64,000 nt of DNA from Blautia sp. SC05B48 (GCF_005848555.1 NZ_CP040518.1:2557501-2621500), one strand, 5' to 3'. Shown: positions 21,277-30,464, counted from the first letter of the stretch. Notes: generated from the letters alone by a model not told the origin. Numbers and translations: made by a program.

Positions 21277-22408
21277 AGGCTATATGAGGATCATGAAAAA
21301 AAATACAGGTCTGATCCTCCTGTATCTGGGCATTTTTTTCGGAGTGACAATGGCACTTCAGGCAGCGGCCGGTAAGGAAACTTATACCAGCTATGAAAGC
21401 GAAAAAATAAAGATCGGAGTGGTGGATAAAGACAACGGACCACTTGCAGAAGGACTGGTAAAATGGCTTGAAGGTACGCATCACGTGACCATGCTGGAGG
21501 ATAACAGGGAGAAGCTTCAGGAAGAGCTTTTTTACAGAAATGTAGAGTACATCGTGGTGATCCCTGAGGATTTTTATGAGAACTGTATGGTAAACGGAGA
21601 GAGCATTTCTGTGACAAAGGTGCCCGGATCTTACTCGGCATATTATGTGGATCAGCAGCTGGAGAGCTGCCTGAATACAATGAGGACATATCTGAAAGCC
21701 GGTTTTTCCCAGAAGGAAGCGGCAACAGCAATCCTGGATGAAAAAAGAGGAGAAGTCACTATGCTGGATACAGATGAAAACAGTGGTACGTCCGGATGGC
21801 TCTATTATTTCCGATATATTCCATATCTGTTTCTTGCATTACTCTGCTATGTGATGGGCTACGTGTTGATGGCTTTCAAAAAAGACGATATACCAAAAAG
21901 AATGCAGGCATCTGCGGTTTCTGCAAGACGGCAGAGTCTGGAAGGGCTTCTGGCCATGTTTATCATGGGCGGGGGCTTATGGGGAATCGGTATGGCTGGA
22001 GCCATCCTTATGTATGGAAAAACATTTCTCAGTTCAGAAAATTTCGGATACTATGTACTGAACACTCTGGTGATGATGGCAGTGGCACTTTCGCTTTCTT
22101 ATCTGATCGGTCTTTTTGTAAAAAACAGCAACATGTTAAGCGGGATCGCAAATATTCTGTCTCTTGGAATGTGCTTTCTGTGTGGTGTGTTTGTTCCCAT
22201 GAATATTATGGACAGAAACGTCCTGAAGGTGTCTCAGTTTCTTCCTGTGTACTGGTATGAAAACGTAAATGAGACTCTTGGAAGTTACAGCCACCTTACA
22301 GGTGAGGCAGCTGTATCGGTGTGGAAAGGCATTGGACTGGAAGTTATGTTTGCGGTAGTTTTTGTCTGCATGATCCTGGCAGTGACCAGGTATCAGAGGC
22401 AGAAATAA
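21263..22408 (+). CDS. ABC-2 type transporter permease
   Basis: About 381 residues with the same 1 + loop + 5 membrane-segment layout as the preceding permease. The start ATG at 21263 follows CAGGAGGGAACGTT and overlaps the previous gene by 14 bases, indicating translational coupling. Together the three genes make an exporter, probably for an antimicrobial peptide, drug or lipid, given the divergent two-component system. The substrate is not known. Confidence 0.92.
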   Translation: MTVFKGYMRIMKKNTGLILLYLGIFFGVTMALQAAAGKETYTSYESEKIKIGVVDKDNGPLAEGLVKWLEGTHHVTMLEDNREKLQEELFYRNVEYIVVIPEDFYENCMVNGESISVTKVPGSYSAYYVDQQLESCLNTMRTYLKAGFSQKEAATAILDEKRGEVTMLDTDENSGTSGWLYYFRYIPYLFLALLCYVMGYVLMAFKKDDIPKRMQASAVSARRQSLEGLLAMFIMGGGLWGIGMAGAILMYGKTFLSSENFGYYVLNTLVMMAVALSLSYLIGLFVKNSNMLSGIANILSLGMCFLCGVFVPMNIMDRNVLKVSQFLPVYWYENVNETLGSYSHLTGEAAVSVWKGIGLEVMFAVVFVCMILAVTRYQRQK

Positions 22409-22428
22409 ACAGAAGTAACCGAAGAAGA

Positions 22429-23081
22429 TCAGTCCCAGTTTTCATCCGGATATTTCATGTTCCACTCTTTACGGAGATAAGTCATGATATCCATAACATC
22501 TTTTGTATAATTCAGATATAAACCGGAGTTATCATGTGTAAGAACTGCATGTTCCATATCCTCCATCTCATAAAGCAGTGCATCGGAAGTGTCACCGCAG
22601 GAAATCTCAGTTTTTTCTCCTGTCTCTGCATCTACGATCACTGCTTTATCTGCACGTGGATATTCCATGATCTCGATATAACCTTTTTCACAGCTGATCA
22701 TGGCACGTTTCGGCTGTTTGGAATGCAGGGAAAGTGCGACGGTTGCCATCTGGCCGGAATGATTTTTAAGAAGGATGGTAGCCTGTTCATCAGAACCGGT
22801 AGGAGAAGGTTTCCACTGGCTTAAGATCTCATCCGGCTTTTCATCCATAAAGCTCCGGACAATGGAGAGCGCGTAAACACCGATATCCAGCATGGCACCG
22901 CCTGCCAGGTTCATATTGAAGAAACGGTTGTTCATATTGTGTTCTTTGAAACTTCCGAAATTCATGGTGATCATCTGGACTTTTCCAAGAGAACCGCTGC
23001 GGACAGTTTCCCAGAGCTTTTTGTAGATCGGCATATGCCAGATGGTCATGGCCTCAGCAAGGATGAGATTTTTTCCTCAGC
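22429..23081 (-). pseudogene. Truncated Gfo/Idh/MocA family oxidoreductase
   Basis: The C-terminal substrate-binding domain of a sugar/inositol-type NAD(P) dehydrogenase, about 206 codons, with NLAGGAMLDIGVYALSIV and ALLYEMEDMEHAV. The N-terminal Rossmann domain is missing. Just ahead of the first ATG the family sequence continues as AEEKNLILAEAM, but only if one A is restored to a run of six (about 23069-23074). Upstream of about 23082 the sequence is unrelated. So there is both a one-base frameshift and a 5' truncation. Confidence 0.85.
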
Positions 23082-23343
23082 CAGAACGAACATTTTTCTA
23101 AGCACCGCACAAAAAGCGTACAGGAATTTCGTTTTGAATTAAGTCAAGGCATTCGCAGTCAGATATTTTTTGCCACTTTCGTGAAAAATGTTGAAGTACA
23201 TATAAAATCAAATGATATGACAAAGGCTTTAAAATAGCTGATTTATAAGCAAGTCTATCATTTATAAAGTTGTAAACTGGTGTATTGTATGTACATTATT
23301 CATATAAATGAAGTATACATCCAAACAGAAGGAATGGCAAATA

Positions 23344-23375
23344 CCTGTTAACTATGATAGTATATAGCTAACAGG
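23344..23375 (+). promoter_or_regulatory. Inverted repeat ahead of the aldo/keto reductase gene
   Basis: CCTGTTAACTAT and ATAGCTAACAGG (12-bp arms, one mismatch, 8 bases apart) end 49 bases before the start codon. It could be a repressor operator. There is no T-run, so it is not a terminator. The rest of 23082-23424 shows no gene and no convincing promoter. Confidence 0.45.
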
Positions 23376-23424
23376 CATGATGAGGATGTCGAAGAGGAGA
23401 CGGTTATCAGAAGGGAGAACAGCT

Positions 23425-24570
23425 ATGAAAACAAGAAGATTAGGAAAAACAGAGCTTCAGGTCAGCGAGATCGGTTTTGGAGGAGAGTGGCTGGAACGCC
23501 ATCCGGAGGAAGAAAGTATTGAGTTGATCCATTATGCATCTGCACAGGGGATCAATATCCTGGACTGCTGGATGCCGGACCCGAAATCCAGAAATATCAT
23601 TGGGGAGGGAATCAGGGAGAACCGTGACAAATGGTTTATTCAGGGACATATCGGATCAACATGGAAGGACGAGCAGTATTACCGTACCAGAGAGATGGAA
23701 TATGTGCGTCCTGCATTTGAGGATCTTTTAAAAAGGCTCCAGACGGATTATATTGATCTTGGCATGATCCATTATGTGGACTCTGAGGAGGAATGGGAAA
23801 ATCTCCAGCATTCGGAATATATGGATTACGTGATGGAACTGAAGAGAACCGGCGTGATCCGTCACATCGGCATGAGTTCCCACAACCCGAAAGTAGCGAA
23901 AAAAGCAGCGGAATCCGGATATGTGGAAATGATCCTTTTCAGTATCAATCCGGCTTTTGATATGCTTCCTGCAAGTGAAAATATTGATACCATGTTTGCG
24001 GAAGAATTTGACAGCAGCTTAAAAGGAATCGATGCAGACCGTGCTCGCCTGTACAAAGCATGCGAAGAAAATGATGTGGGTATCACAGTTATGAAAGGTT
24101 TTGCAGGGGGAAGACTTTTTGATGAAAAACGTTCTCCTTTCGGTGCAAGCCTGACACCGGTACAGTGCATCCATTACGCACTTACAAGACCTGCAGTCTG
24201 TTCCATCATGTGCGGCTATGACACAAAAGAGCAGGTCAATGATGCCGTAGCATATGAAACAGCAACGGAGGAAGAAAAAGATTACGCATCTGTGATCGCC
24301 AATGCCCCGTTCCATTCCTATAAAGGAGAGTGCACTTACTGCGGACACTGCAAGCCATGTGCGGCAGAGCTGGATATTGCCATGATCAATAAGTTCTACG
24401 ATCTTGCCACCATGCAGCCGGAAGTCCCGGCAACTATAAAATCCCACTACGAACTTCTGGAGCACAAAGCTTCCGAATGCATCGGCTGCCAGGAATGCGA
24501 AACCCGTTGCCCGTTCGGCGTGCCGATCGCAGAAAGGATGGAGAAAACTGCGAAGTTGTTTGGGTGCTGA
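23425..24570 (+). CDS. Aldo/keto reductase with C-terminal 4Fe-4S domain
   Basis: About 381 residues. An aldo/keto reductase barrel (1 to about 290) is followed by two cysteine clusters, CTYCGHCKPC (about 308) and CIGCQECETRCPFG (about 352), which would bind an iron-sulfur cluster. In the barrel the usual DTAxxYGxSE segment reads LDCWMPDPKSRNIIGE. The Asp is kept but the catalytic Tyr is not apparent, and the usual Lys position reads WFIQGHIG. Its activity may therefore differ from classical carbonyl reduction. ATG follows AAGGGAG. It is probably transcribed with the downstream small gene. Confidence 0.9.
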   Translation: MKTRRLGKTELQVSEIGFGGEWLERHPEEESIELIHYASAQGINILDCWMPDPKSRNIIGEGIRENRDKWFIQGHIGSTWKDEQYYRTREMEYVRPAFEDLLKRLQTDYIDLGMIHYVDSEEEWENLQHSEYMDYVMELKRTGVIRHIGMSSHNPKVAKKAAESGYVEMILFSINPAFDMLPASENIDTMFAEEFDSSLKGIDADRARLYKACEENDVGITVMKGFAGGRLFDEKRSPFGASLTPVQCIHYALTRPAVCSIMCGYDTKEQVNDAVAYETATEEEKDYASVIANAPFHSYKGECTYCGHCKPCAAELDIAMINKFYDLATMQPEVPATIKSHYELLEHKASECIGCQECETRCPFGVPIAERMEKTAKLFGC

Positions 24571-24594
24571 TATCTGATACAGGAGGCCTTGGGA

Positions 24595-24828
24595 ATGATG
24601 AAACAAAATATAGAAAAGTCAAGAGAACTGGAATTTGCGATATTTTGTATTGAAAATGTAGCAGCAAAACTGGGTGTAAGTGCAGAAAAGGTATATAATG
24701 CTCTGGCAGAAAAAAGTGATATTTTGAATGATTACATCATTCCGGAGGGATTTGTTTCTCTGCGTCCGGTCCTTAGGATCAATGCAGAGATTCAGGATAA
24801 TAAAAATGGCTATCTGGAATTTTACTGA
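24595..24828 (+). CDS. DUF3791 domain protein, altered C-terminus
   Basis: A 77-residue protein starting behind AGGAGG. The first 50 residues match the DUF3791 pattern (LEFAIFCIENVAAKLGVSAE, then DILNDYIIPE). After that point the usual YDVLHTQ-type ending is replaced by a different sequence, so it may be a 3'-damaged copy. DUF3791 genes are often next to DUF3990 genes, and no complete DUF3990 follows here. Function unknown. The 230 bases behind it contain no supported gene. Confidence 0.65.
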   Translation: MMKQNIEKSRELEFAIFCIENVAAKLGVSAEKVYNALAEKSDILNDYIIPEGFVSLRPVLRINAEIQDNKNGYLEFY

Positions 24829-25058
24829 AAATGATGCCCATGGTGTCAGCATCGGTAAAACCCTTCCAGCCTACTCGGAAGAACAAAAAACAATATATTC
24901 CAGAGAAGCCTTCACAGCAGAAAATGCAGCAAAAATCCCATGCAGACAGGGGCTGGGAACATATAAAGTTATTTTTGAAAGATAAAGTAAAGATAACAGA
25001 AAAACAGTCATAGAAGCAAGAAAACAGATTAGATACAGAGCAAGGGGAGGACCAGTTT

Positions 25059-25535
25059 ATGTTTCGAAAAATGAGAAGATCCAAACAGGAATTAACCAAA
25101 GAAGAATGTATCGAAATCCTGAAAAAAGAACCGCGAGGCGTACTTTCTGTGCAGGGAGAGGAAGGCTATCCTTATGGAATGCCGATGACCCACTGGTATA
25201 ATGAGAAAGATGGAAAAATCTATTTCCACGGAGCGAAATCCGGTCATAAGATCGATGCCATCAGAAACTGTGATAAAGTTTCATTCTGTGTTATGGACAA
25301 GGGATACCGGAATGAGGGCGAATGGGCATTAAATATCCGAAGCGTCATTGTATTTGGACGCCTTCACACAGTGGAAGAACCGGAAAAAGTAACAGAAATA
25401 TGCACAAATTTATGCAAAAAGTTCACGGATGATGAGACATATGTGGAATACGAACTGGAACATTTCGGCTCCCAGGTTCTCTGTCTGGAGCTGGAACCGG
25501 AACATATAACCGGGAAACTGGTAAATGAGTCCTGA
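25059..25535 (+). CDS. Pyridoxamine 5'-phosphate oxidase family (FMN-binding) protein
   Basis: A 158-residue split-barrel flavoprotein of the PNPOx/NimA-like group. Recognisable are the N-terminal RGVLSVQGEEGYPYGMPM strand, the IYFHGAKSGHKIDAI FMN-contact region and FCVMDKGY. It lies in a small run with a 2-hydroxyacid dehydrogenase and a permease. The substrate (nitroaromatic, flavin or other) is unknown. Confidence 0.88.
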   Translation: MFRKMRRSKQELTKEECIEILKKEPRGVLSVQGEEGYPYGMPMTHWYNEKDGKIYFHGAKSGHKIDAIRNCDKVSFCVMDKGYRNEGEWALNIRSVIVFGRLHTVEEPEKVTEICTNLCKKFTDDETYVEYELEHFGSQVLCLELEPEHITGKLVNES

Positions 25536-25560
25536 AAAACTGCCTGTGGAGAAGAATATC

Positions 25561-26544
25561 ATGGGAAATACAGAGAAGAAAATAAAAGTCCTGGTAAAGC
25601 CACAGTGTGACGCGGAAATCCGGGACAGGTTTATAACAAAATTTGGAGAGAAATGTGAGTTTGTTTTTGAGGAAAATGAAACCAGGGATTCTATCACAAC
25701 AGCGGAAGTGGTGATCGGAGAACCGGAAGAATCGGAACTTCAGAAAGCCGGAAACTTCCGCTGGGTTCAACTGACATGGGCCGGTGCGGATAAGTATACA
25801 AAAATGAAAACATTTCCGACAGGAGTTACATTGACTAATGCTTCCGGAGCATTCGGAAAAATCATATCGGAATATGTGATCGGGAACATCATTGCCCTGT
25901 ACCGAGGATTTCCTGTTTACTGGAAAAACGAGAAGGAACATCTCTGGGTACAGAATAAATTATCAGACACTATATACGGAAAAAATGTTCTTATCCTGGG
26001 AACCGGCGACATTGGAAAAAATATCGCTCACAGAATGAAAGCATTTGAAACCCGTGTGACTGGAATAAAAAGAACTGCAGTCTCAGAACATTCAGACCAG
26101 CTGAAAGATTTTGACCAGATATACGATCTGACAGCATTGGATCAGCAGCTTCAAAAAGCAGATATCGTAATCGGCTGTCTCCCTGGAACGCCGGAAACAA
26201 AAGGACTTCTGAATTATGACCGGCTGCATTCCATGAAAAAAGAAGCAATTCTGGTCAACATAGGACGGGGAAGTCTCATTCCAACAGAAGATTTGATCCG
26301 AGCATTACAGGAGGGGCATTTAAAAGGCGTAGTCCTGGATGTATTTGAGACAGAACCCCTGCCGGAGACATCACCTCTCTGGAATATGGAAAACATCCTC
26401 ATCACCCCACACATCGCAGGTCCAAGTTTCGGAGGAAACGCAGAAGTCCAGGACATGATCTGGAACATCTGTATGGAAAATCTGGAACGATATGTGAATG
26501 GAAAAGAATTAAAGAATATTGTCCGGTTAAAGGACGGGTATTAA
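25561..26544 (+). CDS. D-2-hydroxyacid dehydrogenase
   Basis: About 327 residues, NAD-dependent reduction of a 2-keto acid. The NAD-binding motif is LGTGDIGKNIAHRM. The catalytic Arg is in VNIGRGSLIP, Glu in DVFETEPLP and His in TPHIAGPS. The start was taken as ATG 25561 behind GGAGAAG; an ATG at 25525 overlaps the preceding gene and lacks a good site. It lies 21 bases before an MFS transporter gene, which suggests uptake and reduction of the same organic acid (inference). Confidence 0.92.
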   Translation: MGNTEKKIKVLVKPQCDAEIRDRFITKFGEKCEFVFEENETRDSITTAEVVIGEPEESELQKAGNFRWVQLTWAGADKYTKMKTFPTGVTLTNASGAFGKIISEYVIGNIIALYRGFPVYWKNEKEHLWVQNKLSDTIYGKNVLILGTGDIGKNIAHRMKAFETRVTGIKRTAVSEHSDQLKDFDQIYDLTALDQQLQKADIVIGCLPGTPETKGLLNYDRLHSMKKEAILVNIGRGSLIPTEDLIRALQEGHLKGVVLDVFETEPLPETSPLWNMENILITPHIAGPSFGGNAEVQDMIWNICMENLERYVNGKELKNIVRLKDGY

Positions 26545-26565
26545 ATAACATTGGAGGATGTTTAA

Positions 26566-27750
26566 ATGAAAGACAAATACCGGAAAACGGTATACGCCTG
26601 TTTTGCGGGTTACATCGTACAGGCGATCGTAAATAACTTTGTGCCGCTGCTTTTTCTGACATTCGAAAAAAGTTACCACATTCCACTGAGCCAGATCACA
26701 ATGCTGATCACATTCAATTTCGGGATTCAGCTGCTGATCGATCTTCTGTCAGCAAAATTTGTAGACCGGATCGGTTACCGGATTTCCATTGTTCTGGCAC
26801 ATGTATTTTCGGCAGCAGGACTGATCTGTCTGGTGATCCTGCCGGATCTTTTGCCCAACGCATTTGCGGGATTATTTATTTCCGTAGTGATCTATGCCGT
26901 AGGCGGAGGACTGATCGAAGTGCTGATCAGCCCCATTGTAGAAAGCTGCCCAAGCGACAACAAAGAAAAGGCAATGAGCCTTCTCCACTCTTTTTACTGC
27001 TGGGGTCATGTGGCAGTGGTTCTGCTTTCCACGATTTTCTTCCGGATATTTGGAATTGAAAACTGGAAGATCATGGCACTGATCTGGGCGATCATTCCGG
27101 TTGTAAATGGTATTGCATTTACAAAAGTTCCTATCGCAACACTCATCGAAGAGGGTGAGACAGGAATGACCATAAAAGAATTATGCAGAAATAAAACATT
27201 CTGGATCCTGATGTTAATGATGCTGTGTGCAGGCGCCAGCGAGCAGGGCGTCAGCCAGTGGGCGTCCACATTTGCGGAGATGGGACTTGGTGTAAGTAAG
27301 ACCATCGGTGATCTTGCAGGCCCTATGGCATTTGCAATCCTGATGGGAAGTTCCAGAGCCTTTTATGGAAAATTCGGAGACCGGATTGATCTGGACAAAT
27401 TTATGATCGGCAGCAGCATTCTCTGTATTATTTCCTATCTGTGTATTTCCCTTGCACCATCTGCATTTGTGTCACTGATCGGCTGTTCCATCTGCGGATT
27501 TTCTGTGGGAATCATGTGGCCGGGAAGTTTCAGCAAGTCGTCCATGGCACTGCGAAGAGGCGGAACATCCCTGTTTGCACTTCTGGCACTGGCCGGAGAT
27601 GTAGGATGTTCCGGAGGCCCGACGTTAGTTGGCTTTGTGTCCGGGATATTATCGGATAACCTGAAAAGGGGAATTCTGGCAGGGGTTATTTTCCCTGTAT
27701 TTTTGCTGGTGGGAATTCTGCTTCTGAAAAACAGACAGAGTGCAGACTGA
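26566..27750 (+). CDS. MFS transporter
   Basis: A 394-residue major facilitator with 12 predicted membrane segments. It resembles the sugar/organic acid-type MFS group (NNFVPLLFLTFEKSYHIPLS at the N-terminus, GVSQWASTFAEMGLGVSKTI at the start of the second half). A TTGGAGGATG site precedes the ATG. It is the last gene of the flavoprotein-dehydrogenase-transporter run. The last codons overlap a degenerate acetyltransferase fragment. Confidence 0.9.
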   Translation: MKDKYRKTVYACFAGYIVQAIVNNFVPLLFLTFEKSYHIPLSQITMLITFNFGIQLLIDLLSAKFVDRIGYRISIVLAHVFSAAGLICLVILPDLLPNAFAGLFISVVIYAVGGGLIEVLISPIVESCPSDNKEKAMSLLHSFYCWGHVAVVLLSTIFFRIFGIENWKIMALIWAIIPVVNGIAFTKVPIATLIEEGETGMTIKELCRNKTFWILMLMMLCAGASEQGVSQWASTFAEMGLGVSKTIGDLAGPMAFAILMGSSRAFYGKFGDRIDLDKFMIGSSILCIISYLCISLAPSAFVSLIGCSICGFSVGIMWPGSFSKSSMALRRGGTSLFALLALAGDVGCSGGPTLVGFVSGILSDNLKRGILAGVIFPVFLLVGILLLKNRQSAD

Positions 27751-27970
27751 GCTGCTCTGCCTTTCTCCGGAGGCCAGAGGGAACGGGCTTGGAAAGCAGC
27801 TGCTTCAGTACGGTATCGAAATTTATAACATTCAAGAACTCACCGTAAACGAACAGAATCCCCGGGCAGCCGACTTTTATGAGCACATGGGATTTCAGAC
27901 ATATAAAAGAACGGATCATGATGAGAAAGGGAATCCGTATCCGCTTCTGTATATGAGGCTATCCAGATAA
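27740..27970 (+). pseudogene. GNAT acetyltransferase C-terminal fragment
   Basis: About 70 codons match the C-terminal half of a GNAT N-acetyltransferase: the acetyl-CoA loop LSPEARGNGLGKQLLQYG, then NPRAADFYEHMGFQTYKR. The N-terminal half is missing, and the frame starts inside the MFS gene. No own start signal is visible. First of a series of remnants up to 38 kb. Confidence 0.82.
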
Positions 27971-28066
27971 GCAAAAGGGTTATTTGTCTGTGAGCAGGTA
28001 CAGGATGCGTGGTTTACCAGTGCTATATTGACACTGTGTTGATAAAGTCGAAAGGAAAGGATAACA

Positions 28067-28651
28067 ATGAACTGTCAGAAACTGATCGATCAGATAGAAA
28101 AATACAAGCCCTACAATGAACAGGAAGAAAAAGATAAGATCTTAATTTTGGACTGGATCAGAAACAATAAGAATGCTTTTTTGAGAGAGAATACAGTAGC
28201 CCATATGACAGCTTCCGCCTGGGTTGTGAACAAGGAACGAAACAGAGTTCTTATGGTATATCACAATATTTACAACTCCTGGTCTTGGCTTGGAGGACAT
28301 GCGGATGGGGAGACGGATCTTCTGTCTGTTGCAGTCCGGGAGGTAAAGGAAGAAGCCGGAATTTCCAATGTTCATCCGGTGTCCGAGGAGATTTTTTCCA
28401 TGGAATCCCTGACTGTAGATGGTCATGTGAAAAAAGGAAAATATGTATCCAGCCATCTGCACTTTAATATCACATATCTCCTTGAGGCAGACCCGGAAGA
28501 AGCGGTTTCCATAAAAGCAGATGAAAACAGCGGCGTAGCCTGGTTTTCACCAGAAGAAGCATTGGAGAAATCTACAGAACCGTGGTTTGTGGAGCATGTT
28601 TACAGCAAACTTCTGGAAAAAATGAATGATGTGAAGGGGAACGGTAAATGA
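28067..28651 (+). CDS. NUDIX hydrolase
   Basis: A 194-residue nucleoside-diphosphate-X hydrolase. The Nudix box is present as GGHADGETDLLSVAVREVKE followed by EAGI (about residues 75-98), with all the metal-binding Glu residues. AAAGGAAAGG precedes the ATG. The stop codon overlaps the start of a degenerate nitrilase gene (ATGA arrangement). Substrate unknown. Confidence 0.92.
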   Translation: MNCQKLIDQIEKYKPYNEQEEKDKILILDWIRNNKNAFLRENTVAHMTASAWVVNKERNRVLMVYHNIYNSWSWLGGHADGETDLLSVAVREVKEEAGISNVHPVSEEIFSMESLTVDGHVKKGKYVSSHLHFNITYLLEADPEEAVSIKADENSGVAWFSPEEALEKSTEPWFVEHVYSKLLEKMNDVKGNGK

Positions 28652-28952
28652 AAATTGCACTTGTACAGATGAGTATGGGAAAAGAAATATCTGAGAACCT
28701 TGATAAAAGCCTGAAATACTGTGATATGGCAGAAAACTGTGATCTGGTCTTTTTTCCGGAAATACAGCTGACACCGTTTTTTCCGCAGTATCACAAGGTA
28801 TGTGTGGACCATTACTGTATAGATATGGATAATGATGCACTGGTAAGATTGTGCCGGAAAGCATCCGTACCTGTGCAAGAAAAGGTGCAGACCTGATCAT
28901 AGTCCCGACTGCAAATACAAAAGCAGATGACAGAGAGCAGTATGATCGATAA
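28648..28952 (+). pseudogene. Nitrilase/carbon-nitrogen hydrolase remnant with internal deletion
   Basis: The first ~70 codons read as an intact nitrilase N-terminus (MKIALVQMSMGKEISENLDK, DLVFFPEIQLTPFF). Then the frame changes and the sequence jumps to a later part of the family (RTCARKGADLIIVPTANTKA) before stopping at 28952. The middle, including the catalytic Cys region, and the C-terminus are gone. Confidence 0.85.
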
Positions 28953-28967
28953 AGGAGAAACAAAAAA

Positions 28968-29172
28968 ATGGCAAAACTATATTTCAGATACGGGGCGATG
29001 GGAAGCTTGAAATCTGCCAATATTCTGATGGTGCGGGAAACGTGCACAGTGCAATACACGATATTCCAACGGAAAAATCGTGCGGGAAGGCGCACAGATC
29101 ATGCTGGGTTCCAATGAAAGTTATGTGGCACTTTGCAGAAAACACTATAAAGAAGGGAAATTGTGTAAGTGA
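28968..29172 (+). pseudogene. tdk: Thymidine kinase remnant with internal deletion
   Basis: A good ribosome binding site (AAAGGAG) and the N-terminus MAKLYFRYGAMGSLKSANIL carry the Walker A-like loop of thymidine kinase. Near 29030 the sequence jumps, in another frame, to the C-terminal zinc and substrate region (CNTRYSNGKIVREGAQIM, then GSNESYVALCRKHYKEGKL). About 120 central codons are missing. Nonfunctional; both ends are clearly recognisable. Confidence 0.9.
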
Positions 29173-29208
29173 GATAACATCCGGAAGCAGGGAAGAATAT
29201 GATGCTCC

Positions 29209-29247
29209 AAAGCCAGATAAGTCAAAACATCTTATCTGGCTTTTTTG
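29209..29247. terminator. Bidirectional terminator
   Basis: The arms AAAGCCAGATAAG and CTTATCTGGCTTT form a 13-bp stem followed by T residues. It lies between the thymidine kinase remnant and the convergent MATE remnant. Confidence 0.85.
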
Positions 29248-29853
29248 CAATAAATCCGATCGCAATAAGGAGTATCGTCAACACCCATGAGATCGGAAAT
29301 GCATAATACAGAATGTTTAACTGATGGTAATGTCTGAAAACCGTGCATATCCATGCAATGCGAAAACAACAGGTCCCGCTAATGGTAGCAACAGCCGGGT
29401 ACAGGGAATGTTCGGTGCCTCTTAATACGCCTGCCGGAATTTCGTACAGGTTGCACAGCGGTTCGAAAAAAGAATGCACAGGATACGAAGACAGGCATTC
29501 TGTATAACGATTTGATCTGCAGAAAAAATTCCTGCAAAAAAATTCCGGAATATGACAAAGGGTTCAATAAGGACCAGACTGCTTAAGACAGAGAAAATCA
29601 TACATATCCGCAGGATTTTTCTGCATCGGTGATCCTGACCGGCAGAATGGTTCTGGCTGGTAAAGGTGGTCGCTGTCTGGCCGAAGGCAGTGATCACATA
29701 ATAGGTAAAATATTCAAAGTTCATGGCAATGGTACTGCCTGCAATTGCAGAAGAGCCGAAGCCATTCACAGAGGCCTGTACAAAAATATTGGCAAAGCAG
29801 AAAACAGCACCCTGAATGGCAGAGGGGATTCCGACTTTAAGAACCGCCATCAC
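29222..29853 (-). pseudogene. Broken MATE efflux transporter gene
   Basis: The second half of a MATE protein in two frames: 29853 to about 29470 (VLKVGIPSAIQGAVFCFANI, then YYVITAFGQTATTFTSQN) and about 29475 to 29222 (FEPLCNLYEIPAGVLRG, YYAFPISWVLTILL). The frames join at a run of six T residues (minus strand), where one more T would restore the frame. The N-terminal half is absent. Confidence 0.87.
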
Positions 29854-29944
29854 AGATCCGTAAAATCTGATTTGAAGTTAGAACAGGAATTTGATAAAAT
29901 AAAAGTAAATCGAGACTAACACGGAACGAAGGAGGAAAAAGAAT

Positions 29945-30433
29945 ATGATAGCACAGGTGCTGCTGGAGGGTTTGATACTTGGGATTTTGCTGATGGGGAT
30001 CTGCGCCGTCGGGATTCGAAAGGGCGCAGTGGGAATGTTGCATCTCTATCATCAGGATGTAAAAGATCGCTGTGTGGAACTGGGACTGACAACCCATGAG
30101 AAAATCAGCAAAAACAGTAAGATGTTTAAGATCATCTGTATTCCGGGATACATACTGTATATTCTCGTATGTGTATATGCTATAAATGGCGCAGAGGATT
30201 TCCTGTCCGGCTTCTGGCAGATGTTTGTCATTTTATCAGTGATGAATGTGATAGACCGTTTTCTTGTGGATGACTGGTGGGTAGGTCATACAAAAGCATG
30301 GATCATTCCGGGAACAGAAGACTTAAGGCCGTACATCACCAGCGAAGATAAACGCAAAAAATGGATTGCAGGAACTGTTGGAATGGCAGTGATCTCAGCG
30401 GTGCTGGCAGTGATTGGTGTGTTAGTAATGTAG
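29945..30433 (+). CDS. Conserved membrane protein of unknown function
   Basis: 162 residues with four hydrophobic segments (about 3-25, 55-78, 88-105, 142-160) and a conserved-looking DDWWVGHTKAWIIPGTEDLR between the third and fourth. A strong AAGGAGG site precedes the ATG. I do not recognise the family beyond 'small Firmicutes membrane protein'. It is followed 31 bases later by a DUF2500 membrane protein, perhaps an operon. Confidence 0.8.
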   Translation: MIAQVLLEGLILGILLMGICAVGIRKGAVGMLHLYHQDVKDRCVELGLTTHEKISKNSKMFKIICIPGYILYILVCVYAINGAEDFLSGFWQMFVILSVMNVIDRFLVDDWWVGHTKAWIIPGTEDLRPYITSEDKRKKWIAGTVGMAVISAVLAVIGVLVM

Positions 30434-30464
30434 TAAAAATAGGCAGATAAAGGGGAAAGAAATT

